Below, piece by piece: positions 12,667 to 20,736 of a stretch of 64,000 nt of DNA. The notes under the pieces are model-generated. The model did no database searches, was not told where the DNA came from, and saw only the letters and a list, made by a program, of their open reading frames with translations. Source of the DNA: Sphingomonas oligoaromativorans (lineage in GTDB: Bacteria > Pseudomonadota > Alphaproteobacteria > Sphingomonadales > Sphingomonadaceae); NCBI RefSeq assembly GCF_011762195.1, contig NZ_JAASQK010000001.1:124001-188000 (forward strand). The letters run 5' to 3'. The stretch's first letter is position 1, and each line of letters starts with the position of its first letter. The position numbers and the translations under genes are program-made.

Positions 12667-14331
12667 TTACTTCGCGCAGTTCCCGCCGAGATCGAGGCAT
12701 TGGCCGTCGACCTCGGGCGTCTTCACATGGGCGATGGCGGCGAGCGTCGGGGCGATGTCGACCGTCTCGATCGGCGTGGCGCGGGCCTCGGCGGTGGCGC
12801 CCGGCCACCAGAACAGGATCGGCACCTCGCGGTCATGGTTCCACGGCGAGCCGTGGCCCGCGACCACGTCGCCGGGGCCGCGCGGCATCCCGAAGCTGGT
12901 GCGTTCCCCGTAAGCCACCGCGATGTCGCCCGAGCGATCCTTGTCGTAGCTTTCGTGGAAGCGCTGGGCGAAGCTCAGCTCGGTCGGCGGCGTGTGCGGC
13001 GGCACGACGGCGGCCTCGACTTGCGCGCGGGTGAAGACCTCGCGCACCTCGGGCTGCTGTTTCAGCCATGTCAGCGCCGCGTCGCGCACCTTCGTGCGCA
13101 GCGCCTCGTCCGGGCCGACATTGATGGTGAGCTGCTGCGGATCGTCGCCGACGATCGGCTCGTAGCTGAGGCCGGTCTGCTCCATCACCGCCTCGTTGAG
13201 GCGGCTCACGAAGTTGAAGCTGTCGAGGCGGCTGGCCTTGTCGTCATGCTCATGCTCGCGCTCGGCGGCGTCGGTCGCGCCATGGTCGGCGGTCAGCACC
13301 ACCATTACCGGCACGCCGAGCGTGTCGAGATACTGCACGAACCGGCCCAGCGTCCGGTCGAGCGAGGCCTGCTGCACGCACATTTCGGCGCCGCCATTGC
13401 CGTAGCGGTGGCCGATATAGTCGTTGGCCGAGAGGCTGACGGCCAGCACGTCGGTGGCGGGGCCGTGGCCGAGATGGTTGCCGGCGATCACCCGCTCGGC
13501 GAACTGCTCGACGGTGGCGTCGAACAGCGGCGAGGCGCGCAGATTGTCCTGGAAATCGGTGGTCTTGAGGAATTGCGGATTGTCCTCGACATGGGCGGCG
13601 ATGTCCGGCGGCACGCGGCCGGAGATGTCGATCCTGCCGAAGCGGTGCGGCTGTTCGAGCGCGGCGCAGGCGGCGGACGGCGCGGCCCAGAGTACCGGCT
13701 TCCTCGCCTTCCAGCGGACGAGCAGCGCGCTGTTGAACGTCGCGGCAGGCCGGGTGACGGCGGGCGTCGCCGGGCCGGCGAAGGGCGAGGTGGTGAAGCC
13801 TTCGCCGTCCACCCACCAATAGACGCCGTCGGCGTGCTTGCCGCCCATGGTGATCGCGGCGCGGTCCTTGCCGGAGACGGCGAAGCTGCGTGCGCCGGGC
13901 TCGGCGGCCTTCACCCAGTCGCCGAGCGTGGTGACATGCATGTTCTGCGGCCCGCGCGCGTTCGGGTCGGACGAGCCCGGCGCCTGCACGCAATAGATGC
14001 TGGAGCCGGTCTTCGCGTCGAACCAGCTATTCGCGACGATGCCGGTGGCGGAAGGATGCCGGCCGCTGAGGATGGTCGAGTGGCCGGGGCAGGTCTCGGT
14101 CGCGGCGTGGCTCTGATAGCCGACCGGGAAGGACACGCCCGACGACAGCGTCTTCAGCCCGCCGGTGTAGCTCGGCAGATAGCGGCGATAGAGCTCGGAC
14201 GAATATTGATCGACCGAGATGGCGACGATCAGCCTGGGTTTCACGGGCGGCGGGGCGGCCGTCGCCGGGGTGAGAGCGGTGCCCAGCACCAGGAAGGCCG
14301 CAAAGCCCCCTGCAATCATCGATGAACGCAT
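12667..14331 (-). CDS. phoK: PhoK-like periplasmic alkaline phosphatase (PafA/PhoK family)
   Basis: 554 residues with a signal peptide ending ATA before APPPV. The alkaline phosphatase superfamily fold shows the threonine nucleophile Thr80 in HAATETCPGHSTILSGR. The phosphate-contacting Asn101 (VANSW), Lys155 and Arg157 (SGKDR) and the metal motif LTADHGATD are also present. This is the Thr/Asn/Lys-x-Arg set known for Sphingomonas PhoK and PafA, so a calcium/zinc-type phosphomonoesterase is likely. The length is close to that of PhoK. It is divergent from the DsbD-like gene; no Pho box was recognised. Confidence 0.9.
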   Translation of the reverse strand: MRSSMIAGGFAAFLVLGTALTPATAAPPPVKPRLIVAISVDQYSSELYRRYLPSYTGGLKTLSSGVSFPVGYQSHAATETCPGHSTILSGRHPSATGIVANSWFDAKTGSSIYCVQAPGSSDPNARGPQNMHVTTLGDWVKAAEPGARSFAVSGKDRAAITMGGKHADGVYWWVDGEGFTTSPFAGPATPAVTRPAATFNSALLVRWKARKPVLWAAPSAACAALEQPHRFGRIDISGRVPPDIAAHVEDNPQFLKTTDFQDNLRASPLFDATVEQFAERVIAGNHLGHGPATDVLAVSLSANDYIGHRYGNGGAEMCVQQASLDRTLGRFVQYLDTLGVPVMVVLTADHGATDAAEREHEHDDKASRLDSFNFVSRLNEAVMEQTGLSYEPIVGDDPQQLTINVGPDEALRTKVRDAALTWLKQQPEVREVFTRAQVEAAVVPPHTPPTELSFAQRFHESYDKDRSGDIAVAYGERTSFGMPRGPGDVVAGHGSPWNHDREVPILFWWPGATAEARATPIETVDIAPTLAAIAHVKTPEVDGQCLDLGGNCAK

Positions 14332-14404
14332 CTATATGCCCCAATGTAACGGTTCGCCGCGCTCACACGAAGCATGGCGGGTGAGAGCAGGATCGAAAGC
14401 GGCG

Positions 14405-16492
14405 ATGGCGGTGCTACGTTTCGTATTGATGACAGCCGCTTGGCTGTGCGCGTTGATGGTCGGTCTCGGGTCGCCGGCGGCGGCGCAGGGGCTTCCCGGC
14501 GGCGATGGCCCGCATATCGCCACCGCGCTGGTGCCCGAGAGCCTGACGCCTGCCGCCGGCCAGCGCACCACGCTGGCGCTCAGCATGACGCCGCAGCCGG
14601 GCTGGCACGGCTATTGGCAGACGCCGGGCGACAGCGGCTTCCCGCTCCGCGCCACCTGGACGCTGCCCAAGGGCGCGAAGGCGGGCGATCCGGCCTATCC
14701 GGTGCCGGGCACGCTGGTGATCGCGGGGCTGATGAACCATGTCTACGAGAAGCCCTATGCGCTGCTCGTGCCGTTCGACGTTCCGGCGGGGCTCGCCAAG
14801 GGCACGCTGCTGCCGATCTCTGCCAAGCTCGATTATCTCGTCTGCAATCCGAGCATCTGCGTGCCCGAGAGCGCGACCGTGTCGGCGACGCTGGCCGTCG
14901 GCGACGGCGCGGCCGATCCTTCGGCGACGGCGCGGTTCGCGGAGTGGCGCAAGGCGCTGCCCCGTCCGCTGGGTTCCCCGGTGGCGTTCGAGGCGAAGGG
15001 CGGCCAGTTCCGCCTCGCCGTGCCGCTGCCGGCGGCGGTGGCGCTGCACGATCCGCATCTCTTCGCGGTGACCGACGGCGCGGTGGATTATGCCGCGCCG
15101 CAGAATTTCTCGCGCGACGGCGACGCGCTCGTCATCGAGACGAAGGCTGGCCCGAGCGCGCCGAAGAGCTTCGACGGCGTGCTGGCGCTGGGCGACGGCA
15201 GCGGCCTCTCCTTCACGGCGGCTCCGGGCGCGGTTCCGGCGGCGGGGGCGCCGCTCGGCAGCGAGGCTCCGGCGACAGGCGCCGCGAGCCAGGGCACGCT
15301 GAGCCTCGCGCTGATCGCGCTGGGCGGGGCGATCCTCGGCGGGCTGATCCTCAACGTCATGCCCTGCGTCTTCCCGATCCTGAGCCTCAAGGCGCTGAGC
15401 CTAGCCCGTGCGGGCGGCAACGAGCGCGAGGTGCGGCGTGAAGCGCTCGCCTATACCGCCGGCATCATTCTCGTCTGCGTGGCGCTGGGCGGGCTGATCC
15501 TCGCGCTCCGGGCGGCGGGGACGCAGGTCGGCTGGGCGTTCCAGTTGCAAGACCCGCGCGTGATCCTCGTGCTGATCCTGCTGACGAGCGCGATCGGCTT
15601 CAACCTCGCCGGCCTGTTCGAGCTGGGCACGGTGTCGGCGGGCTCGGGCCTTGCCGGCAAGGGCGGCGTCGCGGGCGCGTTCTGGACGGGGGCGCTGGCG
15701 GCGTTCGTGGCGACGCCCTGCACCGGGCCGTTCATGGCCGCCGCGCTGGGCGTGGCGCTGGTGCTGCCGGTGGCGGCCGCGCTGCTGGTGTTCGCGGGGC
15801 TGGGGCTGGGGCTCGCGCTGCCCTTCCTGCTGCTGGGCTTCGTGCCGGCGCTGAGGAAGCGCTTGCCCAAGCCGGGCGGCTGGATGGAGACGTTCCGCCG
15901 CATCCTCGCCGTGCCGATGTTCCTGACGGCGCTTGGGCTGTGCTGGGTGCTCGGCAACCAGACGGCGGCGAACGGCGTGGTGCTAGCGATCGGCGCGGCG
16001 ATGCTGCTGACGCTGGGGCTGTGGATCACCGGCATCCGCCAGCGCGGCTTCAAGGCGGCGGCGTGGGCGCCGGCGGCGGTGGCGCTGCTGGTCGCGCTCG
16101 GCTCGATCGCGCTGCTCCCCAGGGGCGGCGCCAGGGCCGAGGCGCAGGCGACCGCTATCTCGCAGCCCTTCGACGAGGCGAAGCTCGCGTCGCTCCGCGC
16201 GGAGGGCAAGCCGGTCTTCCTCTATTTCACGGCGGACTGGTGCCTCTCCTGCAAGGTCAACGAGAAAACCGCGATCGAGCGCGCCGAGACGCAGGATGCC
16301 TTCCGCGCCGCCGGTGTCGTCACCATGGTCGGCGACTGGACCGACGGCGATGCGAAGATCGGCAAGTTCCTCGAAGCGCATCACCGCTCCGGCGTGCCGC
16401 TCTATCTCTGGTATGCGCCCGGCAAGAGCGAGCCCGAGGAGCTGCCGCAGATCCTCACCCCCGGCCTGCTGGCGGGGCTGACCCGGCGATAA
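14405..16492 (+). CDS. DsbD/ScsB-type thiol:disulfide reductase
   Basis: Transfers electrons from cytoplasmic thioredoxin across the inner membrane to periplasmic proteins. The 695-residue protein has a signal peptide (ending PAAAQ). Its periplasmic N-terminal DsbD-like domain carries the cysteine pair VCNPSICVP. Eight or so membrane helices follow with the buried cysteines NVMPCVFP and ATPCTGPF. A C-terminal thioredoxin domain has TADWCLSCKVNE. All three redox pairs are intact. The long N-terminal domain suggests ScsB-like proteins rather than E. coli DsbD. The ATG at 14405 starts the signal peptide; an upstream in-frame extension lacks one. Confidence 0.92.
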   Translation: MAVLRFVLMTAAWLCALMVGLGSPAAAQGLPGGDGPHIATALVPESLTPAAGQRTTLALSMTPQPGWHGYWQTPGDSGFPLRATWTLPKGAKAGDPAYPVPGTLVIAGLMNHVYEKPYALLVPFDVPAGLAKGTLLPISAKLDYLVCNPSICVPESATVSATLAVGDGAADPSATARFAEWRKALPRPLGSPVAFEAKGGQFRLAVPLPAAVALHDPHLFAVTDGAVDYAAPQNFSRDGDALVIETKAGPSAPKSFDGVLALGDGSGLSFTAAPGAVPAAGAPLGSEAPATGAASQGTLSLALIALGGAILGGLILNVMPCVFPILSLKALSLARAGGNEREVRREALAYTAGIILVCVALGGLILALRAAGTQVGWAFQLQDPRVILVLILLTSAIGFNLAGLFELGTVSAGSGLAGKGGVAGAFWTGALAAFVATPCTGPFMAAALGVALVLPVAAALLVFAGLGLGLALPFLLLGFVPALRKRLPKPGGWMETFRRILAVPMFLTALGLCWVLGNQTAANGVVLAIGAAMLLTLGLWITGIRQRGFKAAAWAPAAVALLVALGSIALLPRGGARAEAQATAISQPFDEAKLASLRAEGKPVFLYFTADWCLSCKVNEKTAIERAETQDAFRAAGVVTMVGDWTDGDAKIGKFLEAHHRSGVPLYLWYAPGKSEPEELPQILTPGLLAGLTRR

Positions 16493-16573
16493 CGGCTCAT
16501 TTACGACTGAGGTCTAACCATAGCGGCCGCGCAGGCGCGCAGGGTCTTTCAACCACGAGGCAGGTTCCGCTCG

Positions 16574-17755
16574 ATGCTCCTCAGGCTCCCTCCCAAGGAT
16601 GTGAAGCTCGGGATGTTCATCGTGTCCTTCGAGGGGAGCTGGGCCGACCGCCCGTTCTGGCAATCCCGCTTCCGGCTGGACAACCCCGCCGATCTGCAAA
16701 GGCTGCGGCACAGCGCGATCGAGGCGATCGTCATCGATACCGACAAGGGGCTGTCGCCTGAGGAGGCGGCGTCGCGCCGGACGCCCGCCCTGCGCAGCGC
16801 CGATCCCGACCGGGAGCGCGCCTCCAAGGCCATCGCGAGGGGCAAGCGCGCGGTGATCCGCCTGTTCGACGATGTGCGGATGGGGCGGAACATCTCGGCG
16901 GAGCGGCTCGCGCCCGTCGTCGCGGAGCTGGCGGACGAGGTGGATCGCAACGCGCGCCTCATCCTGCGGCTGCTGCGGCTGAAGAATCGCGACGAATATA
17001 CCTATGTCCATTCGGTGGCCGTCTCGGCGCTGATGATGAACTTCGCCCGGCATCTGGAGCTGGACGAGGCGCTGCTGCCCGAGATCGGGCTGGCGGGCCT
17101 GCTCCACGATGTCGGCAAGATCGCGATCCCGAGCGACATCCTCGACAAGCCGGGCCGGCTCACCGAGGGCGAATTCGCGGTGATGAAGGGGCATCCGGGC
17201 AATGGCTACGATCTGCTCCGCGCCAGCGGGGGCATCCCCGAACTCGCGCTGGACGTGTGCCTCAGCCATCATGAACGCGTCGACGGGACGGGCTATCCCC
17301 ATGGCCGGGACGGGGAGGGGCTGAGCCTGCTCGCGCGCATGGGGGCGATCTGCGACGTCTATGACGCGCTGACCTCCGACCGGGCCTATAAGGACGCCTG
17401 GACGCCCCAGCAGGCGCTCGGCGCGATGCGGCGCTGGAAGGGGCATTTCGATCCCGAGCTGCTGGTCGCCTTCATGGCGAGCCTCGGCATCTTCCCGGTC
17501 GGCACGCTGGTGCGCGTCCGCGACAGCATGTTGGCGATCGTGGTCGGCGAGAATCCTGAGGAACCGGCCTGCCCGACGGTCCGCTCCTTCTATTCGATAT
17601 CGAGGGGCTGCATGCTCCCGCCCGAGGATGTGGCGATCGGGACGCCCGGCATCCTCTCGCCGGAAGACCCGGCCGACTGGGAATTTGAGGATTGGGGCGA
17701 TCTGGCGCATGAGCTGCTGGGCCGGGCGCTCCCCGCGATCGGAGAGGGCGAATGA
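16574..17755 (+). CDS. HD-GYP domain cyclic-di-GMP phosphodiesterase
   Basis: Cytoplasmic c-di-GMP hydrolase of 393 residues. An N-terminal DUF3391-like region (LPPKDVKLGMFIVSFEGSW, to about residue 60) precedes the HD-GYP domain. The metal motif LLHDVGKIAIP lies at His178-Asp179, and the signature HHERVDGTGYP at 232-242 is intact, so the enzyme should be active. No sensor or receiver domain is present. Its stop codon overlaps the start of a 62-codon gene by ATGA, so the two are probably translated together. Confidence 0.93.
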   Translation: MLLRLPPKDVKLGMFIVSFEGSWADRPFWQSRFRLDNPADLQRLRHSAIEAIVIDTDKGLSPEEAASRRTPALRSADPDRERASKAIARGKRAVIRLFDDVRMGRNISAERLAPVVAELADEVDRNARLILRLLRLKNRDEYTYVHSVAVSALMMNFARHLELDEALLPEIGLAGLLHDVGKIAIPSDILDKPGRLTEGEFAVMKGHPGNGYDLLRASGGIPELALDVCLSHHERVDGTGYPHGRDGEGLSLLARMGAICDVYDALTSDRAYKDAWTPQQALGAMRRWKGHFDPELLVAFMASLGIFPVGTLVRVRDSMLAIVVGENPEEPACPTVRSFYSISRGCMLPPEDVAIGTPGILSPEDPADWEFEDWGDLAHELLGRALPAIGEGE

Positions 17756-17940
17756 AGGCTGTGGCGATCAGGCGCGCCGAGGAACTCGACCGGGGCTATG
17801 GCGCCGGCGGCGGCATCGAGGAGGGCATCGTCCGCGTGAAGGCGGCGGCCGAGGCGCAGCAGATCCAGGACGCGCAGAGCTGGCTGTCGGCGATCTTCAT
17901 CCTCGTGCGCCGTCTGCGGCGCACCCCGGCGGTGGACTAG
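17752..17940 (+). CDS. Small hypothetical protein coupled to the HD-GYP gene
   Basis: A 62-residue basic, helical-looking protein (MKAVAIRRAEELDRGYGAGG... to RRLRRTPAVD) of no family I recognise. The start overlaps the HD-GYP stop by ATGA with GGAGAGGGCG just upstream, the same coupling used by certain genes here. The stop TAG is shared in a CTAG with the stop of the convergent methyltransferase gene. Possibly a small partner of the phosphodiesterase; that is inference. Confidence 0.55.
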   Translation: MKAVAIRRAEELDRGYGAGGGIEEGIVRVKAAAEAQQIQDAQSWLSAIFILVRRLRRTPAVD

Positions 17941-18743
17941 GCCCGCGCGGCCGCGAGATGGTGGAGCACGATGCCGCTCGTCGTCGCGACGTTGAGCGAG
18001 TCGAATCCTGGCGCCATGGCGATGCGAACGCTGGTGGCGCGGCGCAGCAGGTCCGCTGACAGGCCGGGGCCTTCCGCGCCCAGCAGCACCGCGTTGCGCC
18101 GCGCGACGGGCGCCTTCGAGAGCGTCGTCGCGCCCGACGGGCTCAGCGCCAGCGCGGTGAAGCCATGCCGGTCGAGGAGCGCGAGCGGATCGTCCTCCCG
18201 CGCGATGCGGGCGAAGGGCACCAGCAGCGCCGCTCCCACCGACACGCGGATGGCCTTGCGGTAGAGCGGATCGCAGCAATCCGCGTCGAGCAGCACCGCC
18301 TTCACCCCGAAGGCCGCCGCGTTGCGGAAGATGCCGCCGATATTGTCATGATTGGCGATCGCCGAAAGCAGCAGCACGTCCGCTTCTTGCGGAAGGCGCG
18401 CAAGCAGCGTGTCGGCGTCGGGCGTGTCGATCCGGCGGCCGATCGCGAGGATGCCGCGATGGAGCGGGAAGCCCGCGATCGCATCGAGCACGCGCTGCTC
18501 CGCCGCATAGACCGGCACATCGTCGGGAAGCGGATCGATCAGCGCGGCGAGCGCCGGCAGGCGGTGCGCCGCGATCAGCAGCGATTGCGGGCGATAGGCG
18601 GCCGAAGCGATCAGCATCGCCAGCACCACCTGACCCTCCGCCACGAACAGACCCTCGCGGCCGACGAGATCGCGCTCGCGGATGTTGCGATAGGCCTCGA
18701 TCCGGGGATCGTCGGGCTCGGAGACGGGCAGGATGGTGGGCAT
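17937..18743 (-). CDS. TrmH/SpoU family RNA 2'-O-methyltransferase
   Basis: SAM-dependent 2'-O-ribose methyltransferase acting on tRNA or rRNA. The 268-residue product has an N-terminal substrate-binding region (PDDPRIEAYRNIRERDLVGREGLFVAEG). The SPOUT motifs are NIGGIFRNAAAFG, LLGAEGPGLS and SLNVATTSGIVLHH. I place the start at ATG 18743, just before PTILPVSEPDDPRIEAY, because upstream residues look non-coding. The exact RNA target cannot be told from sequence. Confidence 0.88.
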   Translation of the reverse strand: MPTILPVSEPDDPRIEAYRNIRERDLVGREGLFVAEGQVVLAMLIASAAYRPQSLLIAAHRLPALAALIDPLPDDVPVYAAEQRVLDAIAGFPLHRGILAIGRRIDTPDADTLLARLPQEADVLLLSAIANHDNIGGIFRNAAAFGVKAVLLDADCCDPLYRKAIRVSVGAALLVPFARIAREDDPLALLDRHGFTALALSPSGATTLSKAPVARRNAVLLGAEGPGLSADLLRRATSVRIAMAPGFDSLNVATTSGIVLHHLAAARA

Positions 18744-18859
18744 GATGGTCCGCGCGATAGGCCATGCCGCCGCCCACGCCAATGGCCGGAGCCGTTTGGC
18801 CGATCGCCCGTTTAAGCGCACAATCCTCGGACGAGGGCGGGTAGGGAAAGGGTCGATCC

Positions 18860-20146
18860 ATGACGGACATCGTGCGCCACTTGTCGATCACGCTGCGGCC
18901 GGATGCGTCGCGAACGGTGATCCGGCCATTCTCGCCTTCCGATCCGGCGGGCTTCGCCGTCCCCAGCCACCCGCGCGCGCAGCGGATCGTGGACCGGCTG
19001 CTCAAGCTCGACGAACGCTGGCTGCATCTCGGCCTCGAACGCACCACCGCCATTCTCGGCGAGCGGCATCGCGACATGGAGACGATCCTGATCCGCCGCT
19101 TCCACGAGATGGAGGGCCTGTGCAGCCGGGATGGCATCAGCCACGCCCAGCAGCTCATCATCGGGGGCTTCTTCAGCGAGGAATACAGCTTCGAGGCGGC
19201 GGCGCTGTTCAATCCCAGCATCGTGACCCATTGGGACCAGAGCAACCTGCCCGAAGGGGGCATCCGTTTCCTGATGTCGCTGCGCGGGATCGGGGAGGGG
19301 CATGTCTCCTCCGTCACCTTCCGCACGGGCATCTGGGTGCCGGGCGAGCGGGTCGAGGTCGATCCGGTGAGCCCCTATGCCGTGCCGCCGCGCATGGAAC
19401 ATATCGAGGGGGAGACGGACGAATCCGCCATCCGCCTCTTCTTCGAGGAAAGCCAGGATCTGTCCGAGGCGGTGATCTTCCCGATGGCGCCGAGCCAGCG
19501 ACAGGGGATCGAGGACGTCCGCCTCGTCCGCTTCGTCGACGATGACGGGAAATGCACCTATTACGGCACCTATACCGCCTATAGCGGCGCGGACATTCGC
19601 TCCGAGTTGCTGAGCACCGAGGATTTCCGCACCTTCGAGATGCGCCCGCTCCTGGGCGACGCGGCGGGCGGCAAGGGCATGGCGCTCTTCCCGCGCCGGA
19701 TCGACGGCCGCTATGTCATGCTGAGCCGGCACGACAATGAGAATATCTGGCTGCTGCGCTCCGACGATCTCCATAACTGGAACGGCGCGGAGAAGATCGT
19801 CACGCCCTTCTGGCCGTGGGAATATGTCCAGATCGGCAATTGCGGCTCGCCGATCGAGATCGACGAGGGCTGGCTCCTCATCATCCACGGGGTCGGGCTG
19901 GTCAGGAACTATACGATCAGCGCCTGCCTGCTCGACAAGGATGATCCCTCGAAGCTGCTCAAGCGCACCCGCGTGCCACTGCTCCGCCCCGGCCCCGAGG
20001 ATCGGGACGGCTATGTGCCCAATGTCGTCTATAGCTGCGGCGCGATGGTGCATGGCCGCTCGCTGCTGCTGCCTTATGGCGTCGCCGACAATTTCGCGAC
20101 CTTCGCCACCGTCTCGGTGGACGATCTGCTCGCGATGATGGACTGA
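18860..20146 (+). CDS. GH130-type glycoside phosphorylase/hydrolase
   Basis: 428 residues with the five-bladed beta-propeller signatures of family GH130: EEYSFEAAALFNPSIVTHWDQ, HNWNGAEKIVTPFWPWEYVQIGNCGSPIEIDEGWLLIIHGVG and YGVADNFATFATV at the end. Family members phosphorolyse or hydrolyse beta-mannosides. The substrate cannot be assigned here. There is no signal peptide, so it should be cytoplasmic. No transporter or polysaccharide gene lies next to it, which is unusual for a glycan-degrading enzyme. Confidence 0.85.
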   Translation: MTDIVRHLSITLRPDASRTVIRPFSPSDPAGFAVPSHPRAQRIVDRLLKLDERWLHLGLERTTAILGERHRDMETILIRRFHEMEGLCSRDGISHAQQLIIGGFFSEEYSFEAAALFNPSIVTHWDQSNLPEGGIRFLMSLRGIGEGHVSSVTFRTGIWVPGERVEVDPVSPYAVPPRMEHIEGETDESAIRLFFEESQDLSEAVIFPMAPSQRQGIEDVRLVRFVDDDGKCTYYGTYTAYSGADIRSELLSTEDFRTFEMRPLLGDAAGGKGMALFPRRIDGRYVMLSRHDNENIWLLRSDDLHNWNGAEKIVTPFWPWEYVQIGNCGSPIEIDEGWLLIIHGVGLVRNYTISACLLDKDDPSKLLKRTRVPLLRPGPEDRDGYVPNVVYSCGAMVHGRSLLLPYGVADNFATFATVSVDDLLAMMD

Positions 20147-20150
20147 GGCG

Positions 20151-20675
20151 TCAGTCCGCTTCGGGGGCGACGATCTCGGGCGTGTCGAGCTGCGCCTGCC
20201 GCGTCGGCGCGGCGGGGAGCGGGCAGTGGCGGCTGAGGCCGATGCCCTTCAGATAGCCTCGCCGCACCGCCCCCGCATAGACCGCCGCCTCGACGCGCCG
20301 CTGCTGCTTGTCCGCGCCCGTCACCACGCGGACGAGGCCGAGGCCGGGGATGATGCTCTTCACGGCTTCGCCCGCCGCCGCGGCCGCGATGGCGGAGCCT
20401 TCGCCTTTCTTCTTGGCCGGAACGTCCACGTCGGTGCCGAGCGCGGTATCGAGCTTGCGAACTTCGGCCGAGATGCTGGCGCAGTTGGTGATGCCCTTCA
20501 GCGAATAAGGGGCCGACGCCGCGAGCTGGAGGATCTCGGGGATCTTGTCGTCCTTGATCCGCGTGTCGCGCAGCGGCGCGGTGGCGGCGCGCTCGACGCC
20601 GCTCTTCTCCTGCGCGGCGGCGGGGGCGGTGGCGAGCAACGGCAAAGCGAGCATGGGAATCAGCAAGACGCGCAT
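20151..20675 (-). CDS. Exported hypothetical protein
   Basis: 174 residues starting with a signal peptide (MRVLLIPMLALPLLATAPAAA, cut before QEK). No family recognised. Two cysteines (NCASIS and RHCPL) may form a disulfide, and a small hydrophobic Ala/Gly segment (GSAIAAAAAGEAVKSIIPGLGLVRVVTGA) sits mid-protein. ATG 20675 is chosen because GGAGG lies five bases upstream. It converges on the GH130 gene with four bases between stop codons. Confidence 0.75.
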   Translation of the reverse strand: MRVLLIPMLALPLLATAPAAAQEKSGVERAATAPLRDTRIKDDKIPEILQLAASAPYSLKGITNCASISAEVRKLDTALGTDVDVPAKKKGEGSAIAAAAAGEAVKSIIPGLGLVRVVTGADKQQRRVEAAVYAGAVRRGYLKGIGLSRHCPLPAAPTRQAQLDTPEIVAPEAD

Positions 20676-20736
20676 CAAATCCTCCGACCGGCGGGACGAA
20701 CCATCTTCCAACCGCTGTAGCGCATTTCCGATCCGC

